DNA of 64,000 bases from Candidatus Omnitrophota bacterium (lineage in GTDB: Bacteria; Hinthialibacterota; Hinthialibacteria; Hinthialibacterales; Hinthialibacteraceae). Shown here in pieces: positions 27,667-38,196 of the stretch (position 1 is its first letter; the number at the start of each line of letters is the position of its first letter). The DNA lies in NCBI GenBank assembly GCA_013177805.1, contig JABLXU010000009.1:62001-126000 (forward strand), in the 5' to 3' direction. The notes beneath the pieces are model-generated. The model worked only from the letters and a program-made list of their open reading frames with translations, was not told the DNA's origin and ran no database searches. The translations under genes were made by a program, and so were the position numbers.

Positions 27667-29475
27667 ATGAATCTCACAATCGGTTTTGTGGATTTGCTGA
27701 TCATTGTGGCCTATTTCTATCTCGTTTTATGTATCGGTTTTTATTTTGCCCGCAAGGGCAAAACCAGCACGGGGTATTTTCTCGCCGGCCGCAGCGTGGA
27801 ATGGTGGGCGGTCGGAGCCTCCCTTTTCGCCTCCAACATTTCCAGTGAGCATTTCATCGGGCTGGCCGGCACCGGGGCGGCTTCGGGTCTGGCGGTGGGG
27901 CATTTTGAGTTGCTGGCGGTGTTTTGTTGCTTGACTTTGGGCTGGGTGTTCGTACCGTTCTACCTGCGGTCCGGTGTGTTCACCATGCCTGAGTTTTTGG
28001 AGCGGCGCTACGGCGCGGCCAGCCGCTGGTACCTGACCACGGTTTCGGTCATTGCCTATGTATTGACCAAGATCTCCGTCACTCTCTTCGCGGGCAGCCT
28101 GCTGCTCAATCAAGTCCTGGATTGGGATATCATCACCTCGTGCCTCTTTCTGGTGATCGCCACGGGACTCTACACCATCGCCGGGGGATTGGGAGCGGTG
28201 ATCTACACCGAAGTAATGCAAACGATCGTGCTGGTCGGCGGCGCGACGATCTTGACCGGCATGGGCCTTTATCAGCTGGGCGGGTGGAACGAACTGGCCG
28301 CGCGGCTCGATCCCGGCCATTTCAATATGTTCAAGGCCATCGACCATCCCGATTTCCCCTGGACCGGCATTATCTTCGGCGCGCCCATCCTGGGCATTTG
28401 GTACTGGTGCACGGACCAATTCATCGTCCAACGGACCCTCGGCGCCAAGAACATCAACCATGCCCGGAGCGGCGCCATTTTCGCCGGGTACCTCAAACTG
28501 TTGCCGTTGTTCATCATGGTGCTGCCCGGCATGATCGCCGCCGCCCTCTACGCGGATATCAACGGGGACAAGGCGTATCCCGCCCTGGTCACGCGGGTGC
28601 TGCCCTCGGGATTGAAAGGCATCGTGATCGCCGGTTTGCTGGCGGCCATCATGTCCTCGCTTGCGTCGTGCTTCAACTCCTGCTCGACCCTCATCACCAT
28701 GGACGTGTACAAGAAAATCCGCCGCCGCGCCTCCGAGCGCGAACTGGTTTTCTTCGGCCGCTTCTTCACGCTGGTGATCGTGCTGCTGGGCATTTACTGG
28801 ATCAAATTCATCCCCCTGTTGTCGGGGGAACTGTATATCTATCTGCAAAGCGTCCAGGCGTACATCAGTCCGCCCATCGCCGCCTGTTTTCTCTTCGGCG
28901 TGTTCTTTGCCCGCCTGAACGGCAAAGGGGCATTTTGCTCGTTGATCTTGGGCTTTATCTTGGGCGCCTTGCGGTTGATTCTGGAACTGCTTTACAAAAT
29001 GGAAGTCAAAGCCGGCGTGGAGAACATCCAACTGCCCGAGTCTCTCGTCCAGTTCATGAGCCAATTCAGCCTGGCCAACCTGGGCGCCAAACTGAACCTG
29101 ACCGCCAACCTGCCCACGTACAGCCTGGGCGATCTCACCCATACCTTGCTCGTGCAACCCGCCGCCTCCCTCGGGATGAGTGACCAACTGAACGAGGGCT
29201 TCATCTGGCTGGCGACCATCAATTTCCTGCATTTCGCCATTTTGCTTTTCGGCGTGTGCACCGTCGTGCTTTTTTTAATCAGCTTCATTACCCGGAGACC
29301 CTTGCCGGAGAAGATCCGGGGTCTAACATTCCGGACAGCCAAAGAACATCCCATGGGAGAAACGCCGATGGCCGGCGAAGAATTGCCCCCGGTCCAAACC
29401 TGGTCTTGGCTCCAGATCTTCTTCTCGATCCTGGCCGCGGCCCTGGTGGGCGCCATTTGGTATATTTTCCGTTAA
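27667..29475 (+). CDS. Sodium:solute symporter (SSS family, SGLT-like)
   Basis: The product has 602 residues and about 14 transmembrane helices. The second and third segments read YFLAGRSVEWW and GASLFASNISSEHFIGLAGTG, close to the sodium/glucose transporter signature, and WCTDQFIVQRTLGAKN is also typical. It should couple sodium influx to uptake of a sugar or related solute through the inner membrane. GAGGGAA sits 6 bases before ATG 27667, so the in-frame upstream ATG at 27625 is rejected. The secreted hydrolase follows after 33 bp, and the muramidase gene is divergent across 141 bp, so MurNAc or another amino sugar is a plausible substrate (inference). Confidence 0.9.
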   Translation: MNLTIGFVDLLIIVAYFYLVLCIGFYFARKGKTSTGYFLAGRSVEWWAVGASLFASNISSEHFIGLAGTGAASGLAVGHFELLAVFCCLTLGWVFVPFYLRSGVFTMPEFLERRYGAASRWYLTTVSVIAYVLTKISVTLFAGSLLLNQVLDWDIITSCLFLVIATGLYTIAGGLGAVIYTEVMQTIVLVGGATILTGMGLYQLGGWNELAARLDPGHFNMFKAIDHPDFPWTGIIFGAPILGIWYWCTDQFIVQRTLGAKNINHARSGAIFAGYLKLLPLFIMVLPGMIAAALYADINGDKAYPALVTRVLPSGLKGIVIAGLLAAIMSSLASCFNSCSTLITMDVYKKIRRRASERELVFFGRFFTLVIVLLGIYWIKFIPLLSGELYIYLQSVQAYISPPIAACFLFGVFFARLNGKGAFCSLILGFILGALRLILELLYKMEVKAGVENIQLPESLVQFMSQFSLANLGAKLNLTANLPTYSLGDLTHTLLVQPAASLGMSDQLNEGFIWLATINFLHFAILLFGVCTVVLFLISFITRRPLPEKIRGLTFRTAKEHPMGETPMAGEELPPVQTWSWLQIFFSILAAALVGAIWYIFR

Positions 29476-29508
29476 CGCGGCTCCAGCCGGATGCGGGAGA
29501 ACCCAAAC

Positions 29509-32187
29509 ATGAATCAGAATCCCTCCGGCGCGCGGCGGGGTGCGCGCGCCCGCTTCTTTTTTAATTGGCTGTTCCGCAATCGGTTGTTTCGCAATCGGTG
29601 GATTTCCGGATGGCTTTTTGCCGGAATGCTGGCCGGCGGTTGGTGGTTACCCGAATCCGGGAGAAGCGAAGAAACCTTCCAGCCCGCCGTGGCTTCTTTT
29701 ACCGTATCCCCAACCGAGGCGGCTCCCGGAGGCCGGATCCGTTGCCGGTTCGAGTTCCTGAACCAGGGCGGCGCGCCGGGATTGTCCAGCGAAACAATTT
29801 TCCTGCATTTCATCCAACCGGACGCGCCGGACACCATCCAATGGCAGTTCGATCACGAACCCGTGGTGGATACGCGCTATTGGATGCCGGGCCTATCCGT
29901 TCCCGATGGCCCTTGGTCCATTTCCGTCCCCGAAAACACGCCGGAAGGAACGTATGGGATCCGGGTGGGGCTTTGGAATCCTGTCACGGGGCAACGCGGT
30001 CTCGACGAAATTCTTCCCGTTACGTTGCGGATCACCCGGGATGCCCCCCCGCCACCGGAAGAGCCGGTTTCGCCCCTGGATCCGGCGGAATCGGCCGCCC
30101 GCCTTCAGAATCTGCGGCACCGGTTTTCCAGTCAATCGGTGGTGACCCTGGCAAACAAAGCCATGCAACTCGAATTGCATCCGGGAAACGGCCTTTTCAG
30201 CGCGCAGATCGAAGGAGAAGGCGAAATTGGGCAAAGCGCCCCCGATGTCACCGGATTCGGATTCATCCAAGCGCGGAAGGGAGAACACCGCGTGCGGCTT
30301 TCTCTCCAGGGATTTGAGGTCAAAAGCCAAAACAACCGGCGCTGTGTGCTTACAAAGAACTACGAAGGCGCCCCGTTGCTCGATCTCGAATTTCAACTGG
30401 AACTGAACGAGACCGCCCTCACCATTTCGTGGAAACCACAAGATCCCTGGACGGTCGAGACCCTGGAATTCGATTCGCTCCTCTGGACCACGGAAACCCT
30501 GGGCGGTGGAGCGGCCATCCCCCGTCTCATCGGTCAGTTCTTTGACGCTTCGTCATCCATCGAAGTCCGGAAATCCTACAAAACGTACAACGGATGGGAT
30601 GGACTCCATATCCCCATGGCCGGGCTCTCCCGGCGTACCCGTTCCGCGCTGCTGTCCTGGGATGATCCTTCTTACGCGGTGGTGTTCCGGTCTTTGCTTT
30701 CAGAATCGGCATTGACCCCCGGAACCAAAATCACCTCCCTGGGATTGCATTGTCCCCGTCCCGCCGGCCGTTTCCGGATCGAATGGATTGCCGGTGGTTC
30801 GTATGTGGACATCGCTCAGGCCTACCGGGACATCGCCCAGAAAAACGGAACGTGGATCCCCTGGAGCAAAAAAATCCAACGAAACGGGGAAGCCGCCCAG
30901 TTGCTGGGCGCGGCGGAATTCAAACCGTTTGTGTGCGTCCGGCAAATCCGCCCGATGGACGGTCAGATCACCGAGCGGGTGACCAACTCCTATACGGCCG
31001 ATGATTGTATCGCGCTCGCCCGCCATCTCCACGACGATCTGCAGCTCGAGAAGGTCCTGTTCGTGCTGGCCGGCTGGATCCACCGCGGATACGACAACCA
31101 GCACCCCGATATTCTGCCCGCCGCGCCGGAAATCGGGGGGAACGAAGGTCTGCAACGCGTCTCCGAAACCGTGCGCGGGTATGGCTATCTCTTCGGCTTG
31201 CATGACAATTACCAGGACATGTACGAAGACGCGCCATCCTGGAATCCCGCCCTGCTTTTGAAGGATCCCTCCGGCCGGGGGATGAAAGGCGGTCTCTGGG
31301 CGGGCGGCCAGGCTTGGCTGATCGCCTCGAATCACGGCCTGCAGCTGGCCAAGCGCAACCTGCCGGAGGTTAAACGGCTGTTTTCGCCCACGGCGTATTT
31401 CATTGACACCACATTCGCCGCCCCGTTGTATGAATCCTCCGATCCGGAGAATCCCCTGTCCCGGGAAGACGATATGAAATACAAACTGGAACTGGCCCAG
31501 TACGCCTCGCGCCTCTTCGGCGTTTTCGGATCGGAAACCGGCATGGCGTTCGGCGTGCCCGTGGTCCATTATTTTGAAGGCATCCTCAGCGGCGCGCCGC
31601 TTATCCCCGGTTTTCCCGAATCCGGCGCGTATGAGATTCCCCTCTTCCCTCTGGTTTACCACGACTGCGTCGCCCTGTTCACTCACCAAGGGGACCGCGC
31701 GGGGCCGGGAGACGCCCGCCGGATTCTGAAACATCTCGTGCAAGGCACCATGCCGCTGTATGACATTGGGCCGCACCGGTACTGGGAAACCCCGGCCGAA
31801 GAGCCGGATCTTACCGATCCCCGCTTTTGTTTCGCCCGCGGGGAAGGAGGTTGGGGCGCGGGCAAGCCGGTGATGGACCGCTTCATCAAAAATACCTACT
31901 CGTTTCTGTCCCCCTTCGCCGAGGCCGTGGCCACGCTGCCGATGACCCAGCATCGTTTTCTGATGGATGACCGCAGTGTGGAATTTTCCCAGTTCGGCCA
32001 GCATTGGCAGGTGGTGGTCAATTACGGTCCGGAGGATTTCCGGTTTGGGGAGACCTTGCTCCCCCCCATGGGTTTCATCGCCTTGGGGCCGGATTTTTTG
32101 GCTCAGCATTTTTATCCCAATATGGAACAGGAACGGACGGCGTTGATTGTCAAACACGGATCAAAAACCTATATAGGATTCAAGTAA
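29509..32187 (+). CDS. Secreted glycoside-hydrolase-like protein (GH101/DUF5696-like)
   Basis: The product has 892 residues. A long Arg-rich N-terminus and hydrophobic segment (about 25-52) form an export signal. An Ig-like N-terminal domain (about 60-180) precedes a beta-sandwich (about 200-430) and a likely TIM barrel (about 460-800). The barrel contains WIHRGYDNQHPDILP, GLHDNYQDMY and YFIDTTF, with a later FGSETGMAFG; the Asp in YFIDT and the Glu in GSETG are candidate catalytic residues by analogy with clan GH-like retaining enzymes. I am confident of the fold type, not the family or substrate. It is downstream of the SSS symporter, suggesting it releases the sugar the symporter imports. 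Confidence 0.7.
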   Translation: MNQNPSGARRGARARFFFNWLFRNRLFRNRWISGWLFAGMLAGGWWLPESGRSEETFQPAVASFTVSPTEAAPGGRIRCRFEFLNQGGAPGLSSETIFLHFIQPDAPDTIQWQFDHEPVVDTRYWMPGLSVPDGPWSISVPENTPEGTYGIRVGLWNPVTGQRGLDEILPVTLRITRDAPPPPEEPVSPLDPAESAARLQNLRHRFSSQSVVTLANKAMQLELHPGNGLFSAQIEGEGEIGQSAPDVTGFGFIQARKGEHRVRLSLQGFEVKSQNNRRCVLTKNYEGAPLLDLEFQLELNETALTISWKPQDPWTVETLEFDSLLWTTETLGGGAAIPRLIGQFFDASSSIEVRKSYKTYNGWDGLHIPMAGLSRRTRSALLSWDDPSYAVVFRSLLSESALTPGTKITSLGLHCPRPAGRFRIEWIAGGSYVDIAQAYRDIAQKNGTWIPWSKKIQRNGEAAQLLGAAEFKPFVCVRQIRPMDGQITERVTNSYTADDCIALARHLHDDLQLEKVLFVLAGWIHRGYDNQHPDILPAAPEIGGNEGLQRVSETVRGYGYLFGLHDNYQDMYEDAPSWNPALLLKDPSGRGMKGGLWAGGQAWLIASNHGLQLAKRNLPEVKRLFSPTAYFIDTTFAAPLYESSDPENPLSREDDMKYKLELAQYASRLFGVFGSETGMAFGVPVVHYFEGILSGAPLIPGFPESGAYEIPLFPLVYHDCVALFTHQGDRAGPGDARRILKHLVQGTMPLYDIGPHRYWETPAEEPDLTDPRFCFARGEGGWGAGKPVMDRFIKNTYSFLSPFAEAVATLPMTQHRFLMDDRSVEFSQFGQHWQVVVNYGPEDFRFGETLLPPMGFIALGPDFLAQHFYPNMEQERTALIVKHGSKTYIGFK

Positions 32188-32274
32188 GGGGAAAGCCGTT
32201 CCATGGAGGAAAGGTTCAAGAGCCAATTGAGGCGGCAGACTGCGGTTTGGCGGCAGGTGGCCCCGCGCCCCGCT

Positions 32275-35109
32275 TCACGCATCCAGCACGCGACGCACGG
32301 TCTGCAAAAGGGTGTGCATTTGAAAGGGTTTTTTCAACAAGGCGTTGGCTTTCTTCAGATCGGGTGAATCCATGGAAAATCCGCTGGCCACAATGGCCTT
32401 GGCCCCGGGATTCACCCGCCACATTTCACTCAGGACTTCCTGGCCCGACACATGCGGCATGGAGAGATCCACGATCACGAGGTCAATCCGGTCTTTCTCT
32501 TCGTGATAGACCCGCAATCCTTCTTGTCCGTCCTCGGCGGTCAAAACCTGATATCCGAATTCTTCCAGGACGGTCTTCATCACATCCCGGATGATCTTTT
32601 CATCGTCGATAACCAGGAGGGTTTCGTTCCCTTGCGGTTTATCCTCGATTTTACGGCCTTTTATGGGGATCTCCGGGGGGGTCTCCACCCGCAGGAAACA
32701 GTGGATGGCGGTCCCCACGCCCACTTGGCTCTCGCATTCGATCCAGCCGCGATGTTGCCGCACAATGGCATAGGCGATGGACAATCCCAGGCCGGTTCCC
32801 TTTCCCACTTCCTTGGTCGTGAAGAACGGTTCGAAGATCCGCTTTTGCGTTTCGCCGTCCATGCCGATGCCGTTGTCCCGGACCGTCACGCGGGCATAAT
32901 GCCCTTCCGCGCCGGCATGTTCCGCCTGCGCGGTTTTCGAGACCGGGGCCGGATCTTCCAGTTCCAATTCAATCCGGCAATGCACCGGTTCTTGTTTAGA
33001 TTGAAATGCATCGCGCGCGTTGATGCAGAGATTCAACAGGGTTTGATGCAATTGCACGGGATCGCCCATCATATAAACCGGGCAGGGAGGCCGCTGATAC
33101 TCGATCGCGATCTTCCGGTCAAAGGTGGAGCGGCAGATTTCCACCACATCCTCCACCACATCCGCCAAGTCGAACGCCTCCCGCCGGGGTTCCGCCTTGC
33201 GGCTGAACAAAAGCAGGTCTTTCACCAGGTCGGCGGACCGCCGGCTGGCGGTCATGGCGGATTGCAGCCATGTCCGCTGCGTCTCGCCGGCGTGGAGCAA
33301 TGCCAGATCCAGGTTGCCGATAATGCCCATGAGGAGGTTGTTGAAATTGTGGGCGATCCCGGCCGTGAGTTCCCCGATCGCGTGCATTTTCTGCGATTGC
33401 CGCAATTGCTCTTCCAGTTTGGCCTTGATTTCCTCGGCCCGTTTGCGCTCGGTGATATCCCGGCCGATCACCAACAGGGTCGGCTGGCCATTCAAGTCGA
33501 TCAGGTGCGTGGAGTATTCCACGGGGATTTGAATCCCGGACTGGGTTTTCAGCCACGTTTCTTCCTGGCGGCTGTTCTCCCGGATGAATTGTTTCAAGCA
33601 CATGTGATCCGCGTCTTTTGCCCGCTCCGGCAAGAAAAGCGCGCAGGGAGAAAGCGCCCTGAACTCGTCCTTGGTATACCCCAATATCCGGCAGGCCGAT
33701 TCGTTGACTTCCACAAACCGGCTCAAGGCTCCCTCGGGGGTGACGGCGATCGCGAAGACCATGTCATCCCCGCTGTTGAAAAGAATCCGGAAGCGTTCCT
33801 CGCTCTCGCGTAACGCTTCCTCTGTGCGTTTGCGCTCCGTGATGTCCTGGATGATGCCGATGGATTCCGTGGATACTTGCTTGTCTTCATCCACCAATTC
33901 GATTGCGGCATCGGCGATCCAGCGGTATTCTCCGCTTTTGGTCTGGATCAACGCGTCGCATTTCCATCGTTTGAACTCCCCTTGCCGGAACCGGCGGATG
34001 GCCTCCGGGGGAGGCAGATCGGCGCCTTCGCCCCGTAAAATCAACTGCCGGACCAGCGATTGCCACAACGGGGGTGTCATCTCTTCCGCGGGGTATCCGG
34101 TGATTTCCTGGATCTTTTCTCCCATGAAAGTGTAACGGTTGGTGGGATAATCATGCTGGTAAAACACCGCGTCCGCCTGAGCGATCGCGTTGCGGTACAG
34201 TTCTTCTCTTTCCGTGAGAGCGCGATGGCCCGCCTGGATTTCCGTACGGGCGGCGGCGGCCCAATAGGAAAGCGCGGCCCAGGTTCCGCAATATCCCCAA
34301 AGCATCCAGGCGGTTGCCAGATCCGGTTCCGCTACCGCGGCCAAGGGACCCCAACTCCGCGCCGTGCCCCAAGCCGCGATTAAGGTCAACACCAACACTC
34401 CACCGGCCGCCCCCCGCCGGCCCAACCACCATCCAGTTCCCACTCCGCACGGCAATAACAGAAACAACAGGAGAGCCGGCGCGGCGGAAGACTGCACCGA
34501 TGGCCCGAATAACCATCCCCCATAGATCCCCAGGCCCACCATCAGAATCCCCGCGACGGCCCATTGGTTGCGGGAAGGATGGAACCGGCACCGCTCTCCC
34601 CAAATGAGCAAAGCCGGACCGGCCGTTATCGTTCCCAGTGCCGCGGCCGGCCACCAGGTCATTATCCATGTGTATCCATCAGCCAGTCCTAGACCATCCG
34701 GCAGCAGAAAACAAGCCCCAGGCAACGCGCCCGCCAGGGGGGCCGCTAATCCCGCGGCCAGATAGGCCCCTACATCCCGGACCCGGGCCATAGCCGGCTG
34801 AAAGTCATTCCACCGCCGCAACAGGTACACTCCGGCCACGGCTTGGATCAGGCCGCCCGCCACATGACCCAGCACCTCGAATCCGGAAAGTCCCCACGGC
34901 CAATGGATGAGAAACGAAGCGGCCGCCAACCACGGCCAGAAGGAATAGCCCAATAAATACAACGCATCCAGAGCGATCCCCGCCTGCAACCCGAGCAGAA
35001 GAGTGCCCTCCCCGGTCCGCGCCACAGCCCAGCTGAGAAGGCCGGAGAGAACATAGATCCCAAGGATACCCATTCTCTTCGCGGCTATGTTGGAATAATC
35101 CCGTTGCAT
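32275..35109 (-). CDS. MASE1 hybrid sensor histidine kinase with two PAS domains and receiver
   Basis: The product has 944 residues. An N-terminal MASE1 membrane sensor (about 10-290, eight or so helices) is followed by two PAS/PAC modules (about 305-430 and 440-570, each ending in ITERKRxEE). The HisKA domain has phospho-acceptor His near 586 ([11 protein letters not shown]). A HATPase domain (DNGIGM, GTGLGLS; about 690-810) and a C-terminal receiver with phospho-acceptor Asp near 879 (LVIVDLSMP) complete it. The signal and output partner are unknown; no separate regulator gene is adjacent. It appears intact, with its start near 35109 and a short cytoplasmic lead. Confidence 0.93.
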   Translation of the reverse strand: MQRDYSNIAAKRMGILGIYVLSGLLSWAVARTGEGTLLLGLQAGIALDALYLLGYSFWPWLAAASFLIHWPWGLSGFEVLGHVAGGLIQAVAGVYLLRRWNDFQPAMARVRDVGAYLAAGLAAPLAGALPGACFLLPDGLGLADGYTWIMTWWPAAALGTITAGPALLIWGERCRFHPSRNQWAVAGILMVGLGIYGGWLFGPSVQSSAAPALLLFLLLPCGVGTGWWLGRRGAAGGVLVLTLIAAWGTARSWGPLAAVAEPDLATAWMLWGYCGTWAALSYWAAAARTEIQAGHRALTEREELYRNAIAQADAVFYQHDYPTNRYTFMGEKIQEITGYPAEEMTPPLWQSLVRQLILRGEGADLPPPEAIRRFRQGEFKRWKCDALIQTKSGEYRWIADAAIELVDEDKQVSTESIGIIQDITERKRTEEALRESEERFRILFNSGDDMVFAIAVTPEGALSRFVEVNESACRILGYTKDEFRALSPCALFLPERAKDADHMCLKQFIRENSRQEETWLKTQSGIQIPVEYSTHLIDLNGQPTLLVIGRDITERKRAEEIKAKLEEQLRQSQKMHAIGELTAGIAHNFNNLLMGIIGNLDLALLHAGETQRTWLQSAMTASRRSADLVKDLLLFSRKAEPRREAFDLADVVEDVVEICRSTFDRKIAIEYQRPPCPVYMMGDPVQLHQTLLNLCINARDAFQSKQEPVHCRIELELEDPAPVSKTAQAEHAGAEGHYARVTVRDNGIGMDGETQKRIFEPFFTTKEVGKGTGLGLSIAYAIVRQHRGWIECESQVGVGTAIHCFLRVETPPEIPIKGRKIEDKPQGNETLLVIDDEKIIRDVMKTVLEEFGYQVLTAEDGQEGLRVYHEEKDRIDLVIVDLSMPHVSGQEVLSEMWRVNPGAKAIVASGFSMDSPDLKKANALLKKPFQMHTLLQTVRRVLDA

Positions 35110-35451
35110 AAGATGGATTCAGCGATGCCGGGTTTTGGCTTATGTTCCTATCCACGGATTGCCAGCGGTGATCAATTCATGTGATCCAATTATTATATAT
35201 CAATTTCGGGATGTTGGGCCACAGCGGATCTCGATGGATTGCCACCCCAGAAGCTTCACCGGAAAATTAAACTGTACACGGGCATCATTCAAAAATAAAA
35301 GGAACGTGGCCGGTCTTCAGGTGAAATTACCACCAGGCGCTTGGTTTGCCGCCATTTTCCAGGCATTGTCTTCGCGAGGGGATTGTGCCTAAATGATTTT
35401 TTATGTTTTTTATCCTGTCACCGCAGGCAATCCGCCGCATGGACAACCCGC
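35110..35451. other. Divergent intergenic region, no named feature
   Basis: This 342-bp gap lies between the histidine kinase and moaC starts and must hold promoters for both. It has AT-rich stretches around 35190-35215 and 35280-35305. I could not fit a convincing promoter or a molybdenum-cofactor riboswitch. Confidence 0.5.
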
Positions 35452-35913
35452 ATGGAAACGGATCCGAAGTTTTCGCATATCGACGAGCAGGGCCGCGCCG
35501 CGATGGTGGATGTGGGGGCCAAGCCGGTTTCGGCCCGTGAAGCCCGGGCGGAAGGGTGTATCCACCTGCAGCCGGAAACCGTAGCGGCCATCCGGGGCGG
35601 GTCAGTCCCGAAGGGGGATGTTCTGTCGGTCGCCCGGGTAGCGGCCATCATGGCAGCCAAACGCACCGCGGAATGGATTCCCCTATGCCACGCGCTGCCC
35701 CTGGATGCGGTGGCCGTCGAATTTACACTGGGGGAAGACTGGATCCGCATCGAGGCATCCGTGAAATGCACGGCCAAAACCGGCGTGGAGATGGAGGCCT
35801 TGACCGCCGTGGCAGCCGCCGCACTGACCATTTATGACATGTGTAAAGCGGTGGACAAGACCATGCGGATCGACGGCATCCGCCTTCTCCACAAAGAGAA
35901 AAAGCCGCTCTGA
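35452..35913 (+). CDS. moaC: Cyclic pyranopterin monophosphate synthase MoaC
   Basis: The 153-residue protein has the MoaC signatures SHIDEQGRAAMVDVGAK (about 7-23), LCHALPLD (about 74-81), KTGVEMEALTAV (about 106-117) and YDMCKAVDK (about 126-134). With MoaA it makes cyclic pyranopterin monophosphate, the first intermediate in molybdenum cofactor synthesis. ATG 35452 gives the canonical beginning; the longer frame from 35341 adds 37 residues without family character. No other moa or moe gene is present here. SerRS follows after 47 bp on the same strand. Confidence 0.93.
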   Translation: METDPKFSHIDEQGRAAMVDVGAKPVSAREARAEGCIHLQPETVAAIRGGSVPKGDVLSVARVAAIMAAKRTAEWIPLCHALPLDAVAVEFTLGEDWIRIEASVKCTAKTGVEMEALTAVAAAALTIYDMCKAVDKTMRIDGIRLLHKEKKPL

Positions 35914-35960
35914 ACACGTAGAACCTGGACTATGATTCAGATTCATGGAGGACTTGTGTC

Positions 35961-37265
35961 GTGTTGGATATCAAATTGATTCAGGAAAAGAAAGAGTGGG
36001 TGGAAGCCCAACTGCGCCGGCGCGAACCGGATCTCTCGTTGGACGAAATCGTTGCCCTCGATAACCGCCGCCGTCTCTTGCAGGCCGCAACGGATCAGAT
36101 GAAAGCCCGTCAGAACACGGTCAGCAAGGAGATCGCGCAACTCAAGAAGGCCGGGCAGTCCGCCGAATCCCTCATGCGGGAAATGAAATCCCTCTCGGAG
36201 GAGATCAAAACCAAAACCCAGGAGCTGCGGGAATGCGAAGAGACTCTGACTTACAAAGTCTCCGAGTTGCCTAACCTTCCCCATGCGTCGGTCCCCACGG
36301 ATCTCGACAAAAAAAACAATCAAGTGTACCGGACTCACGGCCAAAAGCGCGAGTTTCATTTTTCCCCCAAGAACCACCTGGAACTGGCCAAAATCCACAA
36401 CCTGCTGGACTTCGAACGCGGCGCCAAGATCGCCGGTTCGCAGTTCCCCCTGTACATCGGCTGGGGGGCGGAGCTGGAGTGGGCGCTGCTCACCTTCATG
36501 CGCGAGCACAACCGCCAGCGCGGTTATGTTTCGGTGATCCCCCCGCTGTTGCTCAACCGCGAAACCACCTTCGCTTCAGGGAATCTTCCCAAGTTCGAGG
36601 ACCAGCTGTACAAGTGCAAGGACGATCCATTCTACCTGCTGCCCACCAGCGAGGTGCCCATGACCAGCCTCTACCGGGATGAGATCCTGGAAGAAGACAG
36701 CCTGCCCCTGTATTTCACCAGCCTTACTCCTTGCTTCCGCCGCGAAGCCGGAACGTATGGAGCCGAAGAACGCGGCCTGGTGCGTGTTCATCAATTCAAC
36801 AAAGTGGAAATCTATAAATTCACCACCCCGGAATCATCCTACGACGAGCTCGAAAACCTGGTGCGGGATGCCGAGCATATTGTGGAGGAACTGGGACTGC
36901 ACTACCGCACGATGCTGCTGGTCACGGGAGATATCGGGAATCAATCCGCCAAAACCTATGACATCGAGGTCTGGCTCCCGGGCCAAAACGCCTATTATGA
37001 AGTGTCGTCTTGCAGCAATTGTGAGGACTACCAGGCCCGCCGCGGAAATATCCGCTACCGGCCCAAGGACGGCGGCAAGCCCCGTTTCGTCCATACCCTC
37101 AACGGCTCGGCCCTGGCCACTCCCCGGCTGCTGATTTCCATCCTCGAAAACAATCAGCAGGAAGATGGCAGCATCTTGATTCCCGAGGTTCTGCGGAAAT
37201 ACCTGGGGGGCAAAGACCGCCTGATTCCCGGGGATACCACTTTTGCCGTGCGGCCGGTCCGTTAA
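35961..37265 (+). CDS. serS: Seryl-tRNA synthetase
   Basis: The protein has 434 residues. The N-terminal antiparallel coiled-coil tRNA-binding arm spans about 5-105. The class II catalytic core shows motif 2, TPCFRREAGTYGAEERGLVR (about 255-274), and motif 3, ALATPRLLISILENNQ (about 377-392). It charges tRNA-Ser and supplies Ser-tRNA for other uses. The start is GTG 35961 with GGAGG nine bases upstream. The gene lies 47 bp after moaC. No tRNA gene or T-box leader was seen upstream. Confidence 0.97.
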   Translation: MLDIKLIQEKKEWVEAQLRRREPDLSLDEIVALDNRRRLLQAATDQMKARQNTVSKEIAQLKKAGQSAESLMREMKSLSEEIKTKTQELRECEETLTYKVSELPNLPHASVPTDLDKKNNQVYRTHGQKREFHFSPKNHLELAKIHNLLDFERGAKIAGSQFPLYIGWGAELEWALLTFMREHNRQRGYVSVIPPLLLNRETTFASGNLPKFEDQLYKCKDDPFYLLPTSEVPMTSLYRDEILEEDSLPLYFTSLTPCFRREAGTYGAEERGLVRVHQFNKVEIYKFTTPESSYDELENLVRDAEHIVEELGLHYRTMLLVTGDIGNQSAKTYDIEVWLPGQNAYYEVSSCSNCEDYQARRGNIRYRPKDGGKPRFVHTLNGSALATPRLLISILENNQQEDGSILIPEVLRKYLGGKDRLIPGDTTFAVRPVR

Positions 37266-37368
37266 AGCGGTCTTGTGGCTTAAGCATCTTAGGATTTTGT
37301 TTTCGACCCCGAAACTGTTTACTCGATTCCAGAGAAAGAATGCCTTACGCCCTTTCCAGGGTTCCTAT

Positions 37369-37473
37369 ACCCTGACCCTCACCCAGAGGGAAAGGGAATT
37401 TATAGGGGCTCTTCCAGAGAGAGAAGGGATTTTTAGGGACTCTTTCTCAGAAGGAGAAGGTTTTTTAGGGCTC
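37369..37473. repeat. Three-fold degenerate tandem repeat derived from the CCCTCACCCT family
   Basis: Within the 364-bp gap after serS, a roughly 30-bp unit of the form CCAGAGGGAAAGGGAATTTATAGGGGCT is repeated three times with variation (about 37383-37411, 37412-37440, 37441-37473). It begins from a CCCTGACCCTCACCC element. The rest of the gap (37266-37368 and 37474-37629) shows nothing I can name. Confidence 0.55.
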
Positions 37474-37629
37474 CGGCACTTGCCGGATGATCCGGAGACG
37501 GATGACCCTGAGAAAACCATGCGGGGAGATTCATTTGTAAAATCCGCAGGAATATGTTGTATAGAAAATCATCCACCGCTACAATCCATTCGAAGCCTGA
37601 CTTGATTTTGATATCAGCAGCATAGGACC

Positions 37630-38097
37630 ATGGAACGGCGTTCATTCCTTCGCAGAATCACCAAAATTTTGGGGGAATTTCCTCTGGCCCCGCGGAGCCA
37701 ATTCCCCGAAGGCCGGGAGTCCCCTTCCGAAGAACCTCCCCCCACTTTGTTGCAATTCGCGCATCAACACAACCTGTGCCTGGAGATCCGCAAGGACGGA
37801 ACCGGCCGGTATCATGCCGGGTTCAGCGGCACCCCCGTTTTTTACCAGGCGCCGCGATCCAAGCCGGATCATTCTGCTTTTCCCCGCCGGTTGTTTCCCC
37901 GGTCGGCCAAGGATCCCCTGCGCGCGGCCCGCAGGCTTTGTGATAAAATCCGCGGCCAAACCCTCATTCTGAATTGTGAATACGGGGTTCCCCTATCCGC
38001 CCGGTACGTCAAAAAAACCGTGGCCGTCCACCCCGGCATCTACGTGGACGAGAACGAATTCGAGGCATATCTCCTCGATCAAATTCGTGATTGCTGA
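37630..38097 (+). CDS. Hypothetical protein (155 aa)
   Basis: I do not recognise this protein. It is basic, with an Arg-rich start (MERRSFLRRITKILG), a Pro-rich linker to about residue 42, then a small mixed alpha/beta domain (about 45-155) with regularly spaced charged and aromatic residues. RRSFLRR superficially resembles a Tat motif, but no hydrophobic stretch follows. The start has a weak AGGA four bases upstream. Coding character is supported by protein-like composition and by the lack of a better frame on either strand. It stands alone between two repeat-rich gaps. Confidence 0.55.
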   Translation: MERRSFLRRITKILGEFPLAPRSQFPEGRESPSEEPPPTLLQFAHQHNLCLEIRKDGTGRYHAGFSGTPVFYQAPRSKPDHSAFPRRLFPRSAKDPLRAARRLCDKIRGQTLILNCEYGVPLSARYVKKTVAVHPGIYVDENEFEAYLLDQIRDC

Positions 38098-38196
38098 CCG
38101 GGCGATGTTGACTTTTCATCATGAATGAGATTCTGAAATGCGGGATGGCGGCCTCCGCACGGAAAGCATTTTGAAACAATCCCAGGTGAAACAATT

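Noticed and set aside
27727-29232. 501-codon open frame opposite the SSS symporter
   Set aside because: It is antisense to a clear transporter and its product is an implausible Gln/His/Asp-rich chain.
32452-33813. 453-codon plus-strand frame opposite the histidine kinase
   Set aside because: It is antisense to intact HisKA, HATPase and receiver motifs.
35110-35451. Molybdenum-cofactor riboswitch upstream of moaC
   Set aside because: I could not find the required stems and no other cofactor genes follow.
37243-37605. Possible 120-residue gene after serS
   Set aside because: It overlaps the serS end and translates the tandem repeat.
37630-37680. Tat signal in the 155-residue hypothetical protein
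   Set aside because: RRSFLRR is present but not followed by a hydrophobic segment or cleavage site.
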